A stretch of 64,000 bases of DNA from Macrostomum hystrix (GCA_950097015.1 CATNEN010000019.1:1-64000), one strand, 5' to 3'; positions 10,301-21,600 are shown, numbered from the stretch's first letter. Numbers and translations: made by a program. The notes: generated by a model from the letters alone, not told the origin.

Positions 10301-11810
10301 TGCTAGTTCGCTGGTTTGTATTCTTTTTACTTTGTAGTGGTTGTTCTCTGAGTAGCTAACTCAATAGGATTGGTTCTTGGTGTATCACAAGCTTCACATC
10401 ACCCTATATATATATATATACAAGATTAAGAAAGGTGAGTGCTAACGCAAGGTGATGGTTTAGCAATATAAATGTAGGGCTGACCAATCAGGCACCAACC
10501 TGGCTATGCAGAACCAGTTTGTGTTGGCCATCAGAGTGGGGGTAGGGTTAGGTCTAAGGCCTCATAGGGCTGAGGCTAGGTGGGGCATGGCTACACAGCT
10601 CCAGCATTGCAAGGGCAATTGCAAGGGGGCAGCCATCAGAGTGCTTTAGATTAGCAAGTACAGGCCAGGTGGGAGAAGTGGATTGGAAGGTGGAGCTAAG
10701 GTAGAACTGAGATAGGATGAGGCAAAGGCAAAACAAGGCAAGGGTACAGGTCACAACATATTGCTATTAAGTAATACAATTTTTCATTTAATTTAATTTG
10801 TTTAAATTTACAATTTATTACCAAAAAGGAAAAACATATATGTTTCTGCACAGTTATTAACTGTTATAAATTTTTTTCTATGCTAGCATAATTAAAGTTA
10901 TTTCTGATAGGCAGAAAACATACAGTTGGAGTATATTATTATAACACATGCCCAGCATTATTTCCTATATTAAAATACACACACTTTTAATTAGTAAACA
11001 AAGCCCAGTATAAGCAATGTCAATTGAGAATGTGCTATACACATTCTACTTTTTATGTTTTAAAATCAGATAAAACTTTATGTTATCAATATTTTGCATT
11101 AGGCATAACAGATTTTCTATTAGGCCCTTTTGATCATTCAATATAGTCTTAAAATTGTAAAAGTATTATATTGAAAGCCAACACATTTTTTCTAATATTT
11201 ATGTTTGCTTTATTGAGAAGGGTATATCGAAAAGTCACGAAAAATGCATGAAAAAGTTAATTTTTCATTATTATGATAAGCTTTAATAAGATAACATTTT
11301 TTAATCTAATGGATGAGTATGCCCACACTGCTCTGCATAGCTGTTTAGATGTCTTCTCTGATACATTAATTATTTTATGAGTGGTCTAAATGTCAACATA
11401 TATTTCTAAAGTAAAAAATATTTTTATACATTCAGAATATTGTATTAGAATCATACAAACTATATTGTTAATTTTTGTTTTGGTTGTTTATTAAGTCACT
11501 TTAATAAGTTTCATTTCTATGCATGATGTAGATCTGAATTTATGTACACCTCTTTTGTAATATTGAGTACACAAGTATCGAGTGTACTCATGGGACTACT
11601 CACATCACTATCTTGACTATGGCATAAGACTTGAAACTTTACATATGTGAAAACTGCTTCTAGGACAATTAAAATATTTTTAGCAATTTATATTTCTATG
11701 AGGATGATTGATTAGCACATTTAGCATGAGAATATAATGAAAGTTACATTCTGCAATAGCCACACTGAGTGCACACCTGTTTGTAAAATAATGATATATT
11801 AGTCTGTGTA
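7375..11810. other. AT-rich gene-free block
   Basis: About 4.4 kb of strongly AT-rich DNA with short frames only, A-rich tracts (for example near 9480-9560), a short (TA)n run near 10405 and recurring taggcctag-type words. No minisatellite, RNA gene or transposon ORF could be recognised. A GC-richer patch at about 10440-10750 carries only short unconvincing frames. Confidence 0.5.
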
Positions 11811-11975
11811 GTGCACCCTATTGTTGGGCTTCTCCTGCTCAGATGATGGTGAAGTCTGCGCTGCAGTGCACCCTGGTGTTGGGCTTCTCCTGCTCAGATG
11901 ATGGTGAAGTCTGTGCTATAGTGCACCCTGGTGTTGGGCTTCTCCTGCTCAGATGATGGTGAAGTCTGTGCTATA
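11811..11975. repeat. 55-bp repeat, three copies, derived from the end of the adjacent gene
   Basis: Units start gtgcacccta/gtgcaccctg at 11811, 11866 and 11921; a fourth, diverging copy at 11976 is the coding sequence itself. On the minus strand each unit contains a copy of the last 16 codons of the 165-aa protein with its TGA. The downstream copies lack one AAC codon present in the gene, and 55 is not a multiple of three, so they are in shifted frames after the first stop. Confidence 0.9.
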
Positions 11976-12618
11976 GTGCACCCTGGTGTTGGGGTTCTTC
12001 TCCCGCCTGGCAATCCAGTCCCGGGTTTTCGCTGAGAAGAGCCGCTGCGCGATTTCGGATCTCTCCTCTTCGGTCTTTGGCGCCTGCTTTCGGCGCTTTA
12101 GTCGCTGATTGGACTTGGTGACCTCCGGCTCCGTGTAGGCGAACTGTTTGTCCCGCAGCGCCTTCGCGCCGGTGCTAGACACGGTCGGCTGGCGTAGGCG
12201 CTGCGTGATGGCGTCCAACTCCTCCTTCGACACCTGGTTGAAAGCCCGCGATGAGCTGTGCCTATTGGTGTAGGGGTCCACCCAGCTGGCCGTGGGGCCC
12301 TGCTGCACGTAGGGCGACCGCGGCCTGATCCACTTCTTCTCTCGCGGCTGCTCTCGCTGGGCCCTGTCGGACTCGCTGGAGTCCTTTCTGTGGCCCTGGG
12401 TGCAAATCAGAGCTCCATTATCTAATCATGACTGGTATCCTGTGCATACTTCAAATAGTTAATTTACTCTTTGTTGAGTACGTTTTCTAAATCTGTTATT
12501 TGACATCCGCAATTATAGAAATGCAGTTCACGAATGGCTTGTAGTCAGGTCCGAGTCATTCACTCACTTGCTCCTCCTTGCCGTGTCTCTCGCCCTGTCG
12601 CGGGCTGCTGTTGGACAT
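11949..12618 (-). CDS. 165-aa basic protein, candidate ciliary component
   Basis: Two exons: 12618-12568 (ATG start, MSNSSPRQGERHGKEEQ) and 12395-11949 (stop TGA). The 172-nt intron has a GTGAGT donor and a TTTGCACCCAG acceptor, both in phase 0. The protein is hydrophilic and rich in Arg, Lys, Glu and Ser, with no signal peptide or membrane segment. Recognisable stretches include WVDPYTNRHSSSRAF, VSKEELDAITQRLRQPT, EERSEIAQRLFSAKTRDW and the C-terminus NTRVHYSTDFTII. I do not recognise a named family. Short Pro/Tyr-containing basic proteins of this kind include axonemal microtubule inner proteins, and an RFX X-box (GTTGCTATGACAAC) lies 41 bp upstream of the ATG, which together suggest a role in cilia; this is inference. 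The 3' end of the CDS has been copied three times downstream. The gene is divergent from the RNF19-like gene, about 600 bp or more apart. Confidence 0.7.
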
Positions 12619-12658
12619 TCAATTTGCTGCTTGCTGTTCGATCTTCTCAAGAATTCTG

Positions 12659-12672
12659 GTTGCTATGACAAC
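12659..12672 (-). promoter_or_regulatory. RFX X-box upstream of the 165-aa gene
   Basis: GTTGCTATGACAAC fits the animal X-box consensus (two RFX half-sites, GTTGC and RCAAC, spaced by YATG). It sits 41 bp upstream of the start codon at 12618 on the minus strand, a usual distance for X-boxes in ciliary gene promoters. Confidence 0.6.
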
Positions 12673-13374
12673 GCTTGGCTCTCCGAGCGCCAATGCAACG
12701 GAGTCTGGGAAGGGGTTGCTGCGTCTGTCAGCTGCGACTGACAGTTTTATTCTGCCGCTGCTGTCTAAGCTGCCTTCAGGCTGCAGCCAAGCCCAGTCTC
12801 CGAGCTGCACCTGATAGTGCATTGCCCATGTACACTCATTATTTGTCAGCTGCTACAAGCATTGGGCACTCGGTGCTGCTCTGTCTGGCCTTTCTGTTTG
12901 CACCCTGAGGTGAGGTAAGAAAAATTAATTTCTGCCGGCCTGCCAGCTGTTTCAGCTCGACCTTATCTGACTGCTCAGACACATTTGAGACTCTCTGTGC
13001 ACTCATTTATAAATTGAGTTTGTTAAGCTGAGCCAAATGCTTATTATATCTGCTTTTGAGTCCTTGCAGAGCGGTGTTGACTTGTCCTGGCACTAACTAA
13101 ATGCCCGGTTTAGTCTAGTGTGTTTGTCAAATTTGTCTTAGCAATGCTGTTGTCCAGTTGCTGTGCGCTGATCTGTCAATTATCATTCGCAGGTTTTAGG
13201 CATTGGGTGACGTAAATGCCCGATGATTGCAATTTTAAGGCGCCTTTCATCCATGTAGAATCACATATTAGCCAGCTGCAGGACTTGGTTTCAGTTTTTG
13301 CCCATTTACGAGCTATTCAGCTTCCCAACTCTCACCACTCCAGCCTCCCGCTCCGTGCCTCAACCTGCGAGATT

Positions 13375-16336
13375 ATGTCTAAAGCAAAGCCACCGGCTGC
13401 TCCCGCGATAGAAATTGTCAGTGGCGGCGGCGGTGGTGGCGGCAGCGGCGGCGGCGCCCCAAGCGGCGGCTCCTTGAAGCAGCGCCGTCGGCCGGGCTCC
13501 GTGCTCTACGCGTTCGGCAATTTTTTCAGCGGTGGCGGCGGAAGTGGCGGCAGCGGCCGCAAGCAGAAGTGCGCCTCGGCCTCGTCTTCCGTCCGCCAGC
13601 CACCGTCCAGCCGCCGGTCGCAGAATCCCATCGACTCCAGCAACACTGATGCGCCCGGACCTTCGGCTTTGTCGTCTGCTGCGGCCACCGCAGTGTCTCC
13701 TGCTGCAGCCGCGGCTGACTCGGATGGCCTGACCGAGTGTCCGGTGTGCGCAGAGCGCCTGCCGACTACCCAGTTCCCTGACATGCTCAGCGACTGCGGC
13801 CACTTTGCTTGCCGACCCTGCCTGGCTACTGCGCTGCGGCTGGCCATCTCCGAGGGTATGCCAGCTGCCTGCCTCACCTGCAGCACCCGCCTGCACCCGG
13901 ATGATGTGAACGCCATCGTCAGCGAGGAGCTAAGGGAGAAATACGAGCTGTTCACTCTGCGGCGCGTCCTGGCTGCCGATCCCAACTGTCGCTGGTGCCC
14001 CGCTCCCGACTGCAAGTGAGTATTTTTGTGGCTCCCTGGCTCGTATGTTTATATGTTTCCCTAGTCACAGACACTCTTCAGGTGCAGTTTTGGTCACTGT
14101 CACAGACACTCTTCAGGTGCAGTTTTGGTCACTGTCACAGACACTCTTAGGTGCAGTTTTGGTCATTGTGACTGACTCGGATGCAGTTTTGGTGATTGTG
14201 ACTGACTCGGATGCAGTTTTGGTGATTGTGACTGACTCGGATGCAGTTTTGGTGATTGTGACTGACTCGGATGCAGTTTTAGGTGATTGTGACTGACTCG
14301 GATGCAGTTTTGGTGATTGTGACTGACTCGGATGCAGTTTTGGTGATTGTGACTGACTCGGATGCAGTTTTGGTGATTGTGACTGACTCGGATGCAGTTT
14401 TGGTGATTGTGACTGACTCGGATGCAGTTTTGGTGATTGTGACTGACTCAGGTGCTGTTTCGGTCATTGTCACTGATTGAGGTGCAGTTTCGGTTTTAAT
14501 GAGTTTTACTCATGTTGAACGAACAACAACAAATTGGCTAATTGATTGCTACCACCACCTTGAATTTCCGCCGTAACTAGGTACGCGGTTATCGCCAACG
14601 ACTGCGCTAGCTGTCCCCGCCTCGAGTGCGAGGTGTGCGGCATGAGCTTTTGCTACCACTGCAAGAACGAGTGGCACCCCAACAGCACCTGCGTGCAGGC
14701 CCGCCTCGAGCGGCACCGGGCGGAGCTGGTCGCGGCCGCGCAAAGCAACCCGGAGGTGCTGCTGTCGCCGGTGAGCTCGGAGCCGGCAGCCGAAATCAAG
14801 CAGTGCCCGCGCTGCGCCACCTACATCTCCAAGGAGAATGACGGCAGCTGCAACCACATGAAGTGCAAACTGTGCGGCACAGAGTTCTGCTGGCTGTGCC
14901 GCAAGGAGATCACCGACCTGCACTACCTCAGCCCCAGCGGCTGCACATTCTGGGGCAAGAAGCCCTGGTCACGCAAAAAGAAGATCATGTGGCAGGTGCG
15001 TGGCATTCCGAGTTCTCCCATCCCAGTTCTCCCATCCTAATTCTCATATTCCCAGTTCTCCCATCCTAATTCTCCTATTCCCAGTTCTCCCATTCCCAGT
15101 TCTCCCATTCCCAGTTCTCGCATTCCCAGTTCTCCCATTCCCAGTTCTCGCATTCCCAGTTCTCCCATTCCCAGTTCTCGCATTCCCAGTTCTCGCATTC
15201 CCTGTTCTCCCATTCCCAGTTCTCCCATTCCCAGTTCATTCATTCCCAGTTCCCACATCCTAATTCTCCCACATCCAGTCTCGTGACAGCCAGGTGCAAG
15301 GCTAGATAGCTGTGCGGGCCTATCATCTTGCAGGTGGGCATGCTGATTGGCGCCCCAGTAGGCATCGCCCTGCTGGCTGGCCTTGCGGTGCCGGCCATCA
15401 TCGTGGGACTTCCTGTGTGGGCAGGTCGCCGCATGCGGCACCGGCTGCGCAAGTCGGGCCGTCGGACGCCCGCCCAGCGGCGCTGCCTGGTGGCGCTGAC
15501 AGTCACCGGCAGCATCATCGCTTCGCCGGTTGTCGCCGTACTGACTGTCGCCGTCACTGTGCCCATTCTGCTGGCCTACGTCTACGGCGTGGTGCCCGTG
15601 TCGCTGTGCCGCTCGGACGGCTGCGCATCCACACCTGAGGACGAGCAGGATGGCGTCGACGGCGAAGTTGGGGTTGACCAGGTCGGCATGGACTTCACTA
15701 ATGTCAGTGAAATACGCGCTGCGGTGGCGGCAGCTGCGGCAGCTGCGGCATCAGCGTCAGCGGCTGCGGATAGCGAAGGCGACTCAAAGAGTGGGCAGGT
15801 GCGGGTTACGGCCGACGTCAGTCCGAGTGCTGCATCTACGCCTAGCGATGAGGCGGCGAAACCGGATGAATGTCGGTGAGTTAGACCAACTCGACCAGGT
15901 GTCCATCTGGGATGACTTAGTCATTCATCCATGTGGGATCAGGTGTCCATCTGGACTTACGCAGTCAGGTGTTTATCTGGGATAAATCAGTCAGGTGTTT
16001 ATCTAGGATAAATCAGTCAGGTGTTTATCTAGGATAAATCAGTCAGGTGTTTATCTAGGATAAATCAGTCAGGTGTTTATCTGGGATAAATCAGTCAGGT
16101 GTTTATCTAGGATAAATCAGTCAGGTGTTTATCTGGGATAAATCAGTCAGGTGTTTATCTAGGATAAATCAGTCAGGTGTTTATCTGGGATAAATCAGTC
16201 AGGTGTTTGGTTTCAAACTGTCATTTGATCCCCATACCTCAGCGTCGAAGAATCCCAGCACGAAGTCAGCCGTGTGCGCAGTCCCGAGGCGCTTGATCGG
16301 CCGGCACAGACCTCGCCACCGCAGGACGAGAATTGA
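13375..16336 (+). CDS. RNF19: RNF19-like RBR E3 ubiquitin-protein ligase, two-pass membrane protein
   Basis: Four coding exons: 13375-14015, 14581-14995, 15334-15875 and 16243-16336, with GTGAGT, GTGCGT and GTGAGT donors and phases that agree, giving 563 aa. An in-frame ATG at 13216 just after a CATTCGCAG acceptor would add 53 residues. Order: Gly/Ser/Ala-rich N-terminus; RING1 from C122 to C169 (CPVC, CGH, CRPC, CLTC); IBR from about residue 187 ([33 protein letters not shown]); RING2 from 289 with [10 protein letters not shown], whose C304 is the expected catalytic cysteine that accepts ubiquitin as a thioester; then [20 protein letters not shown], characteristic of RNF19A/B. Two hydrophobic segments (about 353-381 and 403-437, ending [14 protein letters not shown]) are the paired RNF19 transmembrane helices. 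The tail is Ala-rich and shorter than in vertebrates. Known relatives ubiquitinate misfolded and other substrates at ER membranes. All three introns carry minisatellites. Confidence 0.92.
14065..14493. repeat. 30-bp minisatellite in RNF19-like intron 1
   Basis: A core of about eleven 30-bp units (ttgtgactgactcggatgca then gttttggtga) is preceded by 35-bp related units carrying cacagacactcttcaggtgc and followed by degenerate copies. It fills most of the 565-nt intron. Each unit has CTGAC followed by GCAG on the sense strand. Confidence 0.93.
15011..15277. repeat. 15-bp minisatellite in RNF19-like intron 2
   Basis: About 17 units of TTCTCCCATTCCCAG with small variants (cctaattctc, cgcattcc). 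The unit is pyrimidine-rich with a terminal CAG on the sense strand, like a 3' splice site. It begins only a few bases after the donor at 14996. Confidence 0.93.
15896..16207. repeat. 26-bp minisatellite in RNF19-like intron 3
   Basis: Units of caggtgtttatctgggataa then atcagt, with ctgg/ctagg alternation, fill most of the 367-nt intron. The first copies (gtgtccatctggga) are more divergent. Confidence 0.92.
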
Positions 16337-16458
16337 ACATTGTGCGGCAGGATGGTGATTGACGCTGTCTGCGTACATTTTACCTGCCGAGTTTTGTTAT
16401 TATCTACAAAGCGCTTTCGATGGCTGCTCCAGTAGCCTAGAATATTAATATACGCATA

Positions 16459-17411
16459 AGGGGTCAGTGGATTGCTAATCTATCCAATATGCGCATCAAT
16501 GGGTCAGTGGATTGCTAATCTATCCAATATGCGCATCAATGGGTCAGTGGATTGCTAATCTATCCAATATGCGCATCAATGGGTCAGCGGATTGCTAATC
16601 TATTCAATGTGCACATCATTAGGACAGCGGATTGCTAATCTATTCAATGTGCACATCATTTGGACAGTGGATTGCTAATCTATTCAATGTGCACATCATT
16701 TGGACAGTGGATTGCTAATCTATTCAATGTGCACATCATTTGGACAGTGGATTGCTAGTCTATTCAGTATGCACATCATTAGGACAGTGGATTGCTAATC
16801 TATTTAGTATGCACATCATTAGGACAGTGGATTGCTAATCTATTCAGTATGCACATCATTAGGACAGTGGATTGCTAATCTATTCAGTATGCACATCATT
16901 AGGACAGTGGATTGCTAATCTATTCAGTATGCACATCATTAGGACAGTGGATTGCTAATCTATTTAGTATGCACATCATTAGGTCAGCGGATTGCTAATC
17001 TATTCAGTATGCACATCATTAGGACAGTGGATTGCTAATCTATTCAGTATGCACATCATTAGGACAGTGGATTGCTAATCTATTCAATGTGCACATCATT
17101 AGGACAGTGGATTGCTAATCTATTCAGTATGCACATCATTAGGACAGTGGATTGCTAATCTATTTAGTATGCACATCATTAGGACAGTGGATTGCTAATC
17201 TATTCAGTATGCACATCATTAGGACAGTGGATTGCTAATCTATTCAGTATGCACATCATTAGGACAGTGGATTGCTAATCTATTCAGTATGCACATCATT
17301 AGGACAGTGGATTGCTAATCTATTCAATGTGCACATCATTAGGACAGTGGATTGCTAATCTATTCAGTATGCACATCATTAGGACAGTGGATTGCTAATC
17401 TATTCAGTATG
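16459..17411. repeat. 40-bp minisatellite in the 3' flank of the RNF19-like gene
   Basis: About 24 units containing cagtggattgctaatctatt and ending gcacatcatt. The left copies read gggtcag and gcgcatcaat. Farther right most read aggacag and gcacatcatt. The array starts about 120 bp after the stop codon, so it may be in the 3' UTR or just beyond it. Confidence 0.95.
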
Positions 17412-18212
17412 AACACCAGAGAGCCATGAAATGCTTTTCCGACCCGTAAATTTAACAATTGGTGTCAAACACCGCCAGATTGTATCCGCCTCCGCTGCTC
17501 CTGTGTTCTCCTGTTGCTTTCATTTGCATAGCTTTTTGTTTTGTTTGTTGTAAACCTCTTTCAAGAAGGTCATCATCACGAAGCGGTCGGTTCAACTAAC
17601 TATTCATTCTTGACATTATTTTACCGCGAAACTTCCGACCTCATCTGTGATTTTTGCTCTTTTACTACTGCTATACCCGCTGCGCTTCATGCGTTACTGC
17701 ACTAAATGCTTATACTGCTTATTAGTAATGCCCGCTTGTGCCTACTCACTTCCTGTCTGTCAGTAACGTGAAATGCGTTTCAGTGTTATATTTTTCATTA
17801 ATTCAATGCGCCCAATCTGGAGTGTACTCAGAGAGGAAGTAGAATTGCTGGTGTCTACCAGTTGTCAATCCGTTGGAACAACCCACGTATTTTTCATATT
17901 GACTTGTCAAATGCTGCCAAACTGCATTGGCTGCCAGTCCCAGCTGCATGACAACAGTTGAGAAGCTTCCCAGAGCTCGAATGTCACACTGTCAATTTGA
18001 TTGTCCTAAAATATTTTGTCTGCCTGGTGGCTGCAGCTGGAATCCCCAGATCAGGGGTTCCCCTGCTTGGGGTCAGCTAGTTGCGATTTGTTATAGCGTA
18101 AAATAATAAATTGGTAATTTAATTTGTTACGAAATCAGTTCTGAATCAAGAGCCTGCGCTGTTCTAGTCTCAGTGCTTTGTTAACCAGCTCCATGTCTCC
18201 GGCTTCGAAGTT
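17412..18212. other. Spacer between two convergent genes
   Basis: No convincing gene, RNA or repeat seen. A 62-codon open frame at 17773-17961 has no supporting feature. Confidence 0.4.
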
Positions 18213-18437
18213 TTGCTGCAGTGAATGCAGGATCATGTTTTGCTGCAGTGAATGCAGGATCATGTTTTGCTGCAGTGAATGCAGGATCCATGTTTTGCAT
18301 GCAGTGAATGCAGGATCATGTTTTGCTGCAGTGAATGCAGGATCATGTTTTGCTGCAGTGAATGCAGGACCATGTTTTGCAGCAGTGAATGCAGCATCAT
18401 GTTTTGCTGCAGTGAATGCAGGATCATGTTTTGCTGG
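18213..18437. repeat. 27-bp minisatellite, about 8 copies
   Basis: Units of ttgctgcagtgaatgcagga then tcatgtt, one copy with an extra base. The array lies just beyond the stop codon of the minus-strand 525-aa gene, in its probable 3' flank. It is unrelated in sequence to the 27-bp array at 627-2209. Confidence 0.93.
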
Positions 18438-18610
18438 GTTCAAATGCTAATCAATACAGAGGTTCGAAAACATATTTTAACTTCAAAAGAAAAAAGAAAT
18501 CGCAGACGATGTACGCGTAGCTTTATACTCGTAGCAGTCATTCGCTTGCTTATTTCCACATATCTGAGGCCTATATTTAAGCTCAGGTTACTAATAAAAA
18601 ATGTGTGAAG

Positions 18611-21600
18611 CTAAGCCTGTACAAGCCGCTGACGAATGTATTTAAAAGTTGGCTTGAAATTTCGCGAGTCCCAGAGGATTTTTCCTGTGGGGACTCCGGA
18701 CTGTAGTCACTTGGCTTTGCTGAGTCAGCCCGTAGATCCTGCGATAAAGACCCTTACCGGAGCCTCTGGCTGACCGGACTGGCCTTCAGGGTGCTCGATG
18801 TCGGTGATCAGATCCGTCAGCTTAATGCGCTGGCCTGAGGTTTGGAATGCAGAGTCAGCTCACTGTAACTGCTGGTAGCAGGGTGGGTACGGAGTCAGCT
18901 CACTGCAGCTGCTGGCAGCAGGGTGGGTGCGGAGTTAGCTCACTGCAGCTGCTGGCAGCAGGGTGGGTGCGGAGTTAGCTCACTGCAGCTGCTGGCAGCA
19001 GGGTGGGTGCGGAGTTAGCTCACTGCAGCTGCTGGCAGCAGGGTGGGTGCGGAGTTAGCTCACTGCAGCTGCTGGCAGCAGGGTGGGTGCGGAGTCAGCT
19101 CACTGCAGTTGCTGGCAGCAGGGTGGGTGCGGAGTCAGCTCACTGCAGTTGCTGGCAGCAGGGTGGGTGCGGAGTCAGCTCACTGCAGCTGCTGGCAGCA
19201 GGGTGGGTGCGGAGTTAGCTCACTGCAGCTGCTGGCAGCAGGGTGGGTGCGGAGTCAGCTCACTGCAGCAGGGTTTGTGCGGTGTCAGCTCACTGCAGCT
19301 GCTGGCAGCAGGGTGGGTGCGGAGTTAGCTCACTGCAGCAGGGTTTGTGCGGTGTCAGCTCACTGCAGCTGCTGGCAGCAGGGTGGGTGCGGAGTTAGCT
19401 CACTGCAGCAGGGTTTGTGCAGTGTCAGCTCACTGCAGCTGCTGGCAGCAGGGTGGGCGCTGGGACTGCTAAAAAAAGGCCTTCAATAAATCGAAAGAGC
19501 TTTACCATTAGGCGTGTGCCACCTGAAGACGTACTCAAATTTCGGCACCCGCTGCTCGCACTCGGGCTTCAGGCTTTTTAGCAGAGGCACTTCAATGTCG
19601 AGCCGGGCAGCTACGGCATTGATGAGGCTGTGCATGGGCAATGAGCTGGGCTGCAGCGCGTTGAGGTAGGCGGATTGGCCGCGCTCGGCCAGGCACTTCC
19701 TGCGCAGCATGTTTGGCCGCCACACGCGGTCGCACAAGGCGGGCAAGATGCGCACGTGATAGGGCTCTGGGTGTCGCTCGTGATCGCTCTCTGATGGAGT
19801 GCTGCTTGAGGTCTCGGCGCTGAGACCGTCATCGATGCCACCACCTCCTACTGAACTGACGCCGCCGCCCCCACGGCTGCCAACACCTTGGCTGCCGCCG
19901 CCTCGGCCATAGTTTCTGCCGTCACAGCTGCCGCCACCTCTGCCACGGCTGCCACCGGCCCAACTGCCAACGCCCCCGCCACAGCTGCCTTCGTCACAGC
20001 TGCCGCCGCCTCTGCAACAGCTTCCACCACCGCTACCTTCGCCACCACCGGACGAGGGGACGCCAAGTGAGGCAGCCGACCCCATAACCTCCGTGATGAG
20101 TTTCGAATTGGCCAGATGCCGCCAAGCCTCCAAAGCTTCCAGCTGAAAGCGTAAAAGAGAGAAAACAGTCGACAAGGGGATTCCACGCTTAACATCGGCA
20201 GAAAATATAATGTCACTCGCCTCCGCATCGATGTTGGAGCTGGTCCTCAGGCTGCACCTGCCGCTGCTGACTCCGCTGGCCTTGAATTCAGTCGACAAGT
20301 TGCAGTTGCGCCGCGCAAGTTCGGCCGGGCAAGACTTCAACGAATAGCTCTCTGGAGGGTCAGTTGAAATGGATGTGCTAATATCTCAGTCAGTGCTTGA
20401 GACTAAGTCTTAGGGACCACCATATATGTGAGCAGATGTCAATATTGGACCGATGGGCTGTTGGTCTCTGAGCCAATAGCCAAAATACCTGAAGGGTAGC
20501 CAATAGGAACGGCCGGGTGATTCCCAAGGTCGTCCTTGTATATGGACCACACTCTTGATAAGGCCTCCCACCCAACCTGATTCAATAAGTGCACGGATTG
20601 TCTTCTCATCTTCTTATTTCACTGTTTTACGATTTACGATCTTTTCTATGGCCTGCGACCTCATGAGCCCCGAGCCCCTAGTCAAAATGACCGCACAAAA
20701 CCACCAGCCCCTAGTCTGCTCATTGTGAGGTTAGGAAGCCCCTTCCGGCTGCTGACGGCGATGGCCTGACGCACCTGCTTCCTGGCTTGACATTGAGCGG
20801 TCGAGCAGATTCAGCCGTTGCAGCAGCAGCAGTTTCAGTGAGGTCCCACCAGCTAAAACGAATTTAAGCATGCAAGAAATCTGAGAAGCCATCAGCTCAC
20901 ACACTGGAGCACTGCTCGACTCACTGAAGCACTGCTCACTCACTGGAGCACTGCTCACTCACTGGAGCACTGCTCACTTACTGAAGCATTGCTCACACAC
21001 TGGAGCACTGCTCGACTCACTGAAGCACTGCTCACTCACTGGAGCACTGCTCACTTACTGAAGCATTGCTCACACACTGGAGCACTGCTCGACTCACTGA
21101 AGCACTGCTCACTCACTGGAGCACTGCTCACTTACTGAAGCACTGCTCACTCACTGAAGCACTTCTCACTCACTGAAGCGCTGCTCGCACATGCTCACTC
21201 ACTGAAGCGCTGCTCACTCACTGAAGCGCTGCTCACTTACTGAAGCACTGCTCACTCACTGAAGCACTGCTCACTCACTGAAGCACTCCTCACCTGAAGA
21301 AGCGCTCTGCCAAAAGATCTAAAAAATTACATTATGTAAGCAAACAGAAGTATATTGAACACTCACGGGGGCATCCTTCGGACGGGTTGCTGGTTATCTG
21401 AAATTTTCCAAGAACTTTTTTCTTGCTGCAGAGAAAGGTGCATTGTGGGGCATCCACTCACCGACTGCAGAGCGGGGCGGTTCGCGTGGCTGGCCAAACG
21501 CAGCTGCTGGCTGCTCAAACAGCCTAGAGACCCGCCGGACCGAAGCTGCACCGGCTCTACAATTGCGCAGGGTGGGTGGGCGAAATCCCACTGGAGTCCG

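Noticed and set aside
10554-10754. A 66-codon minus frame with a hydrophobic start
   Set aside because: Isolated in AT-rich DNA, no splice or homology support.
17930-17955. Possible X-box (GCTGCATGACAAC)
   Set aside because: The first half-site has lost the GTTGC core, and no gene start is nearby.
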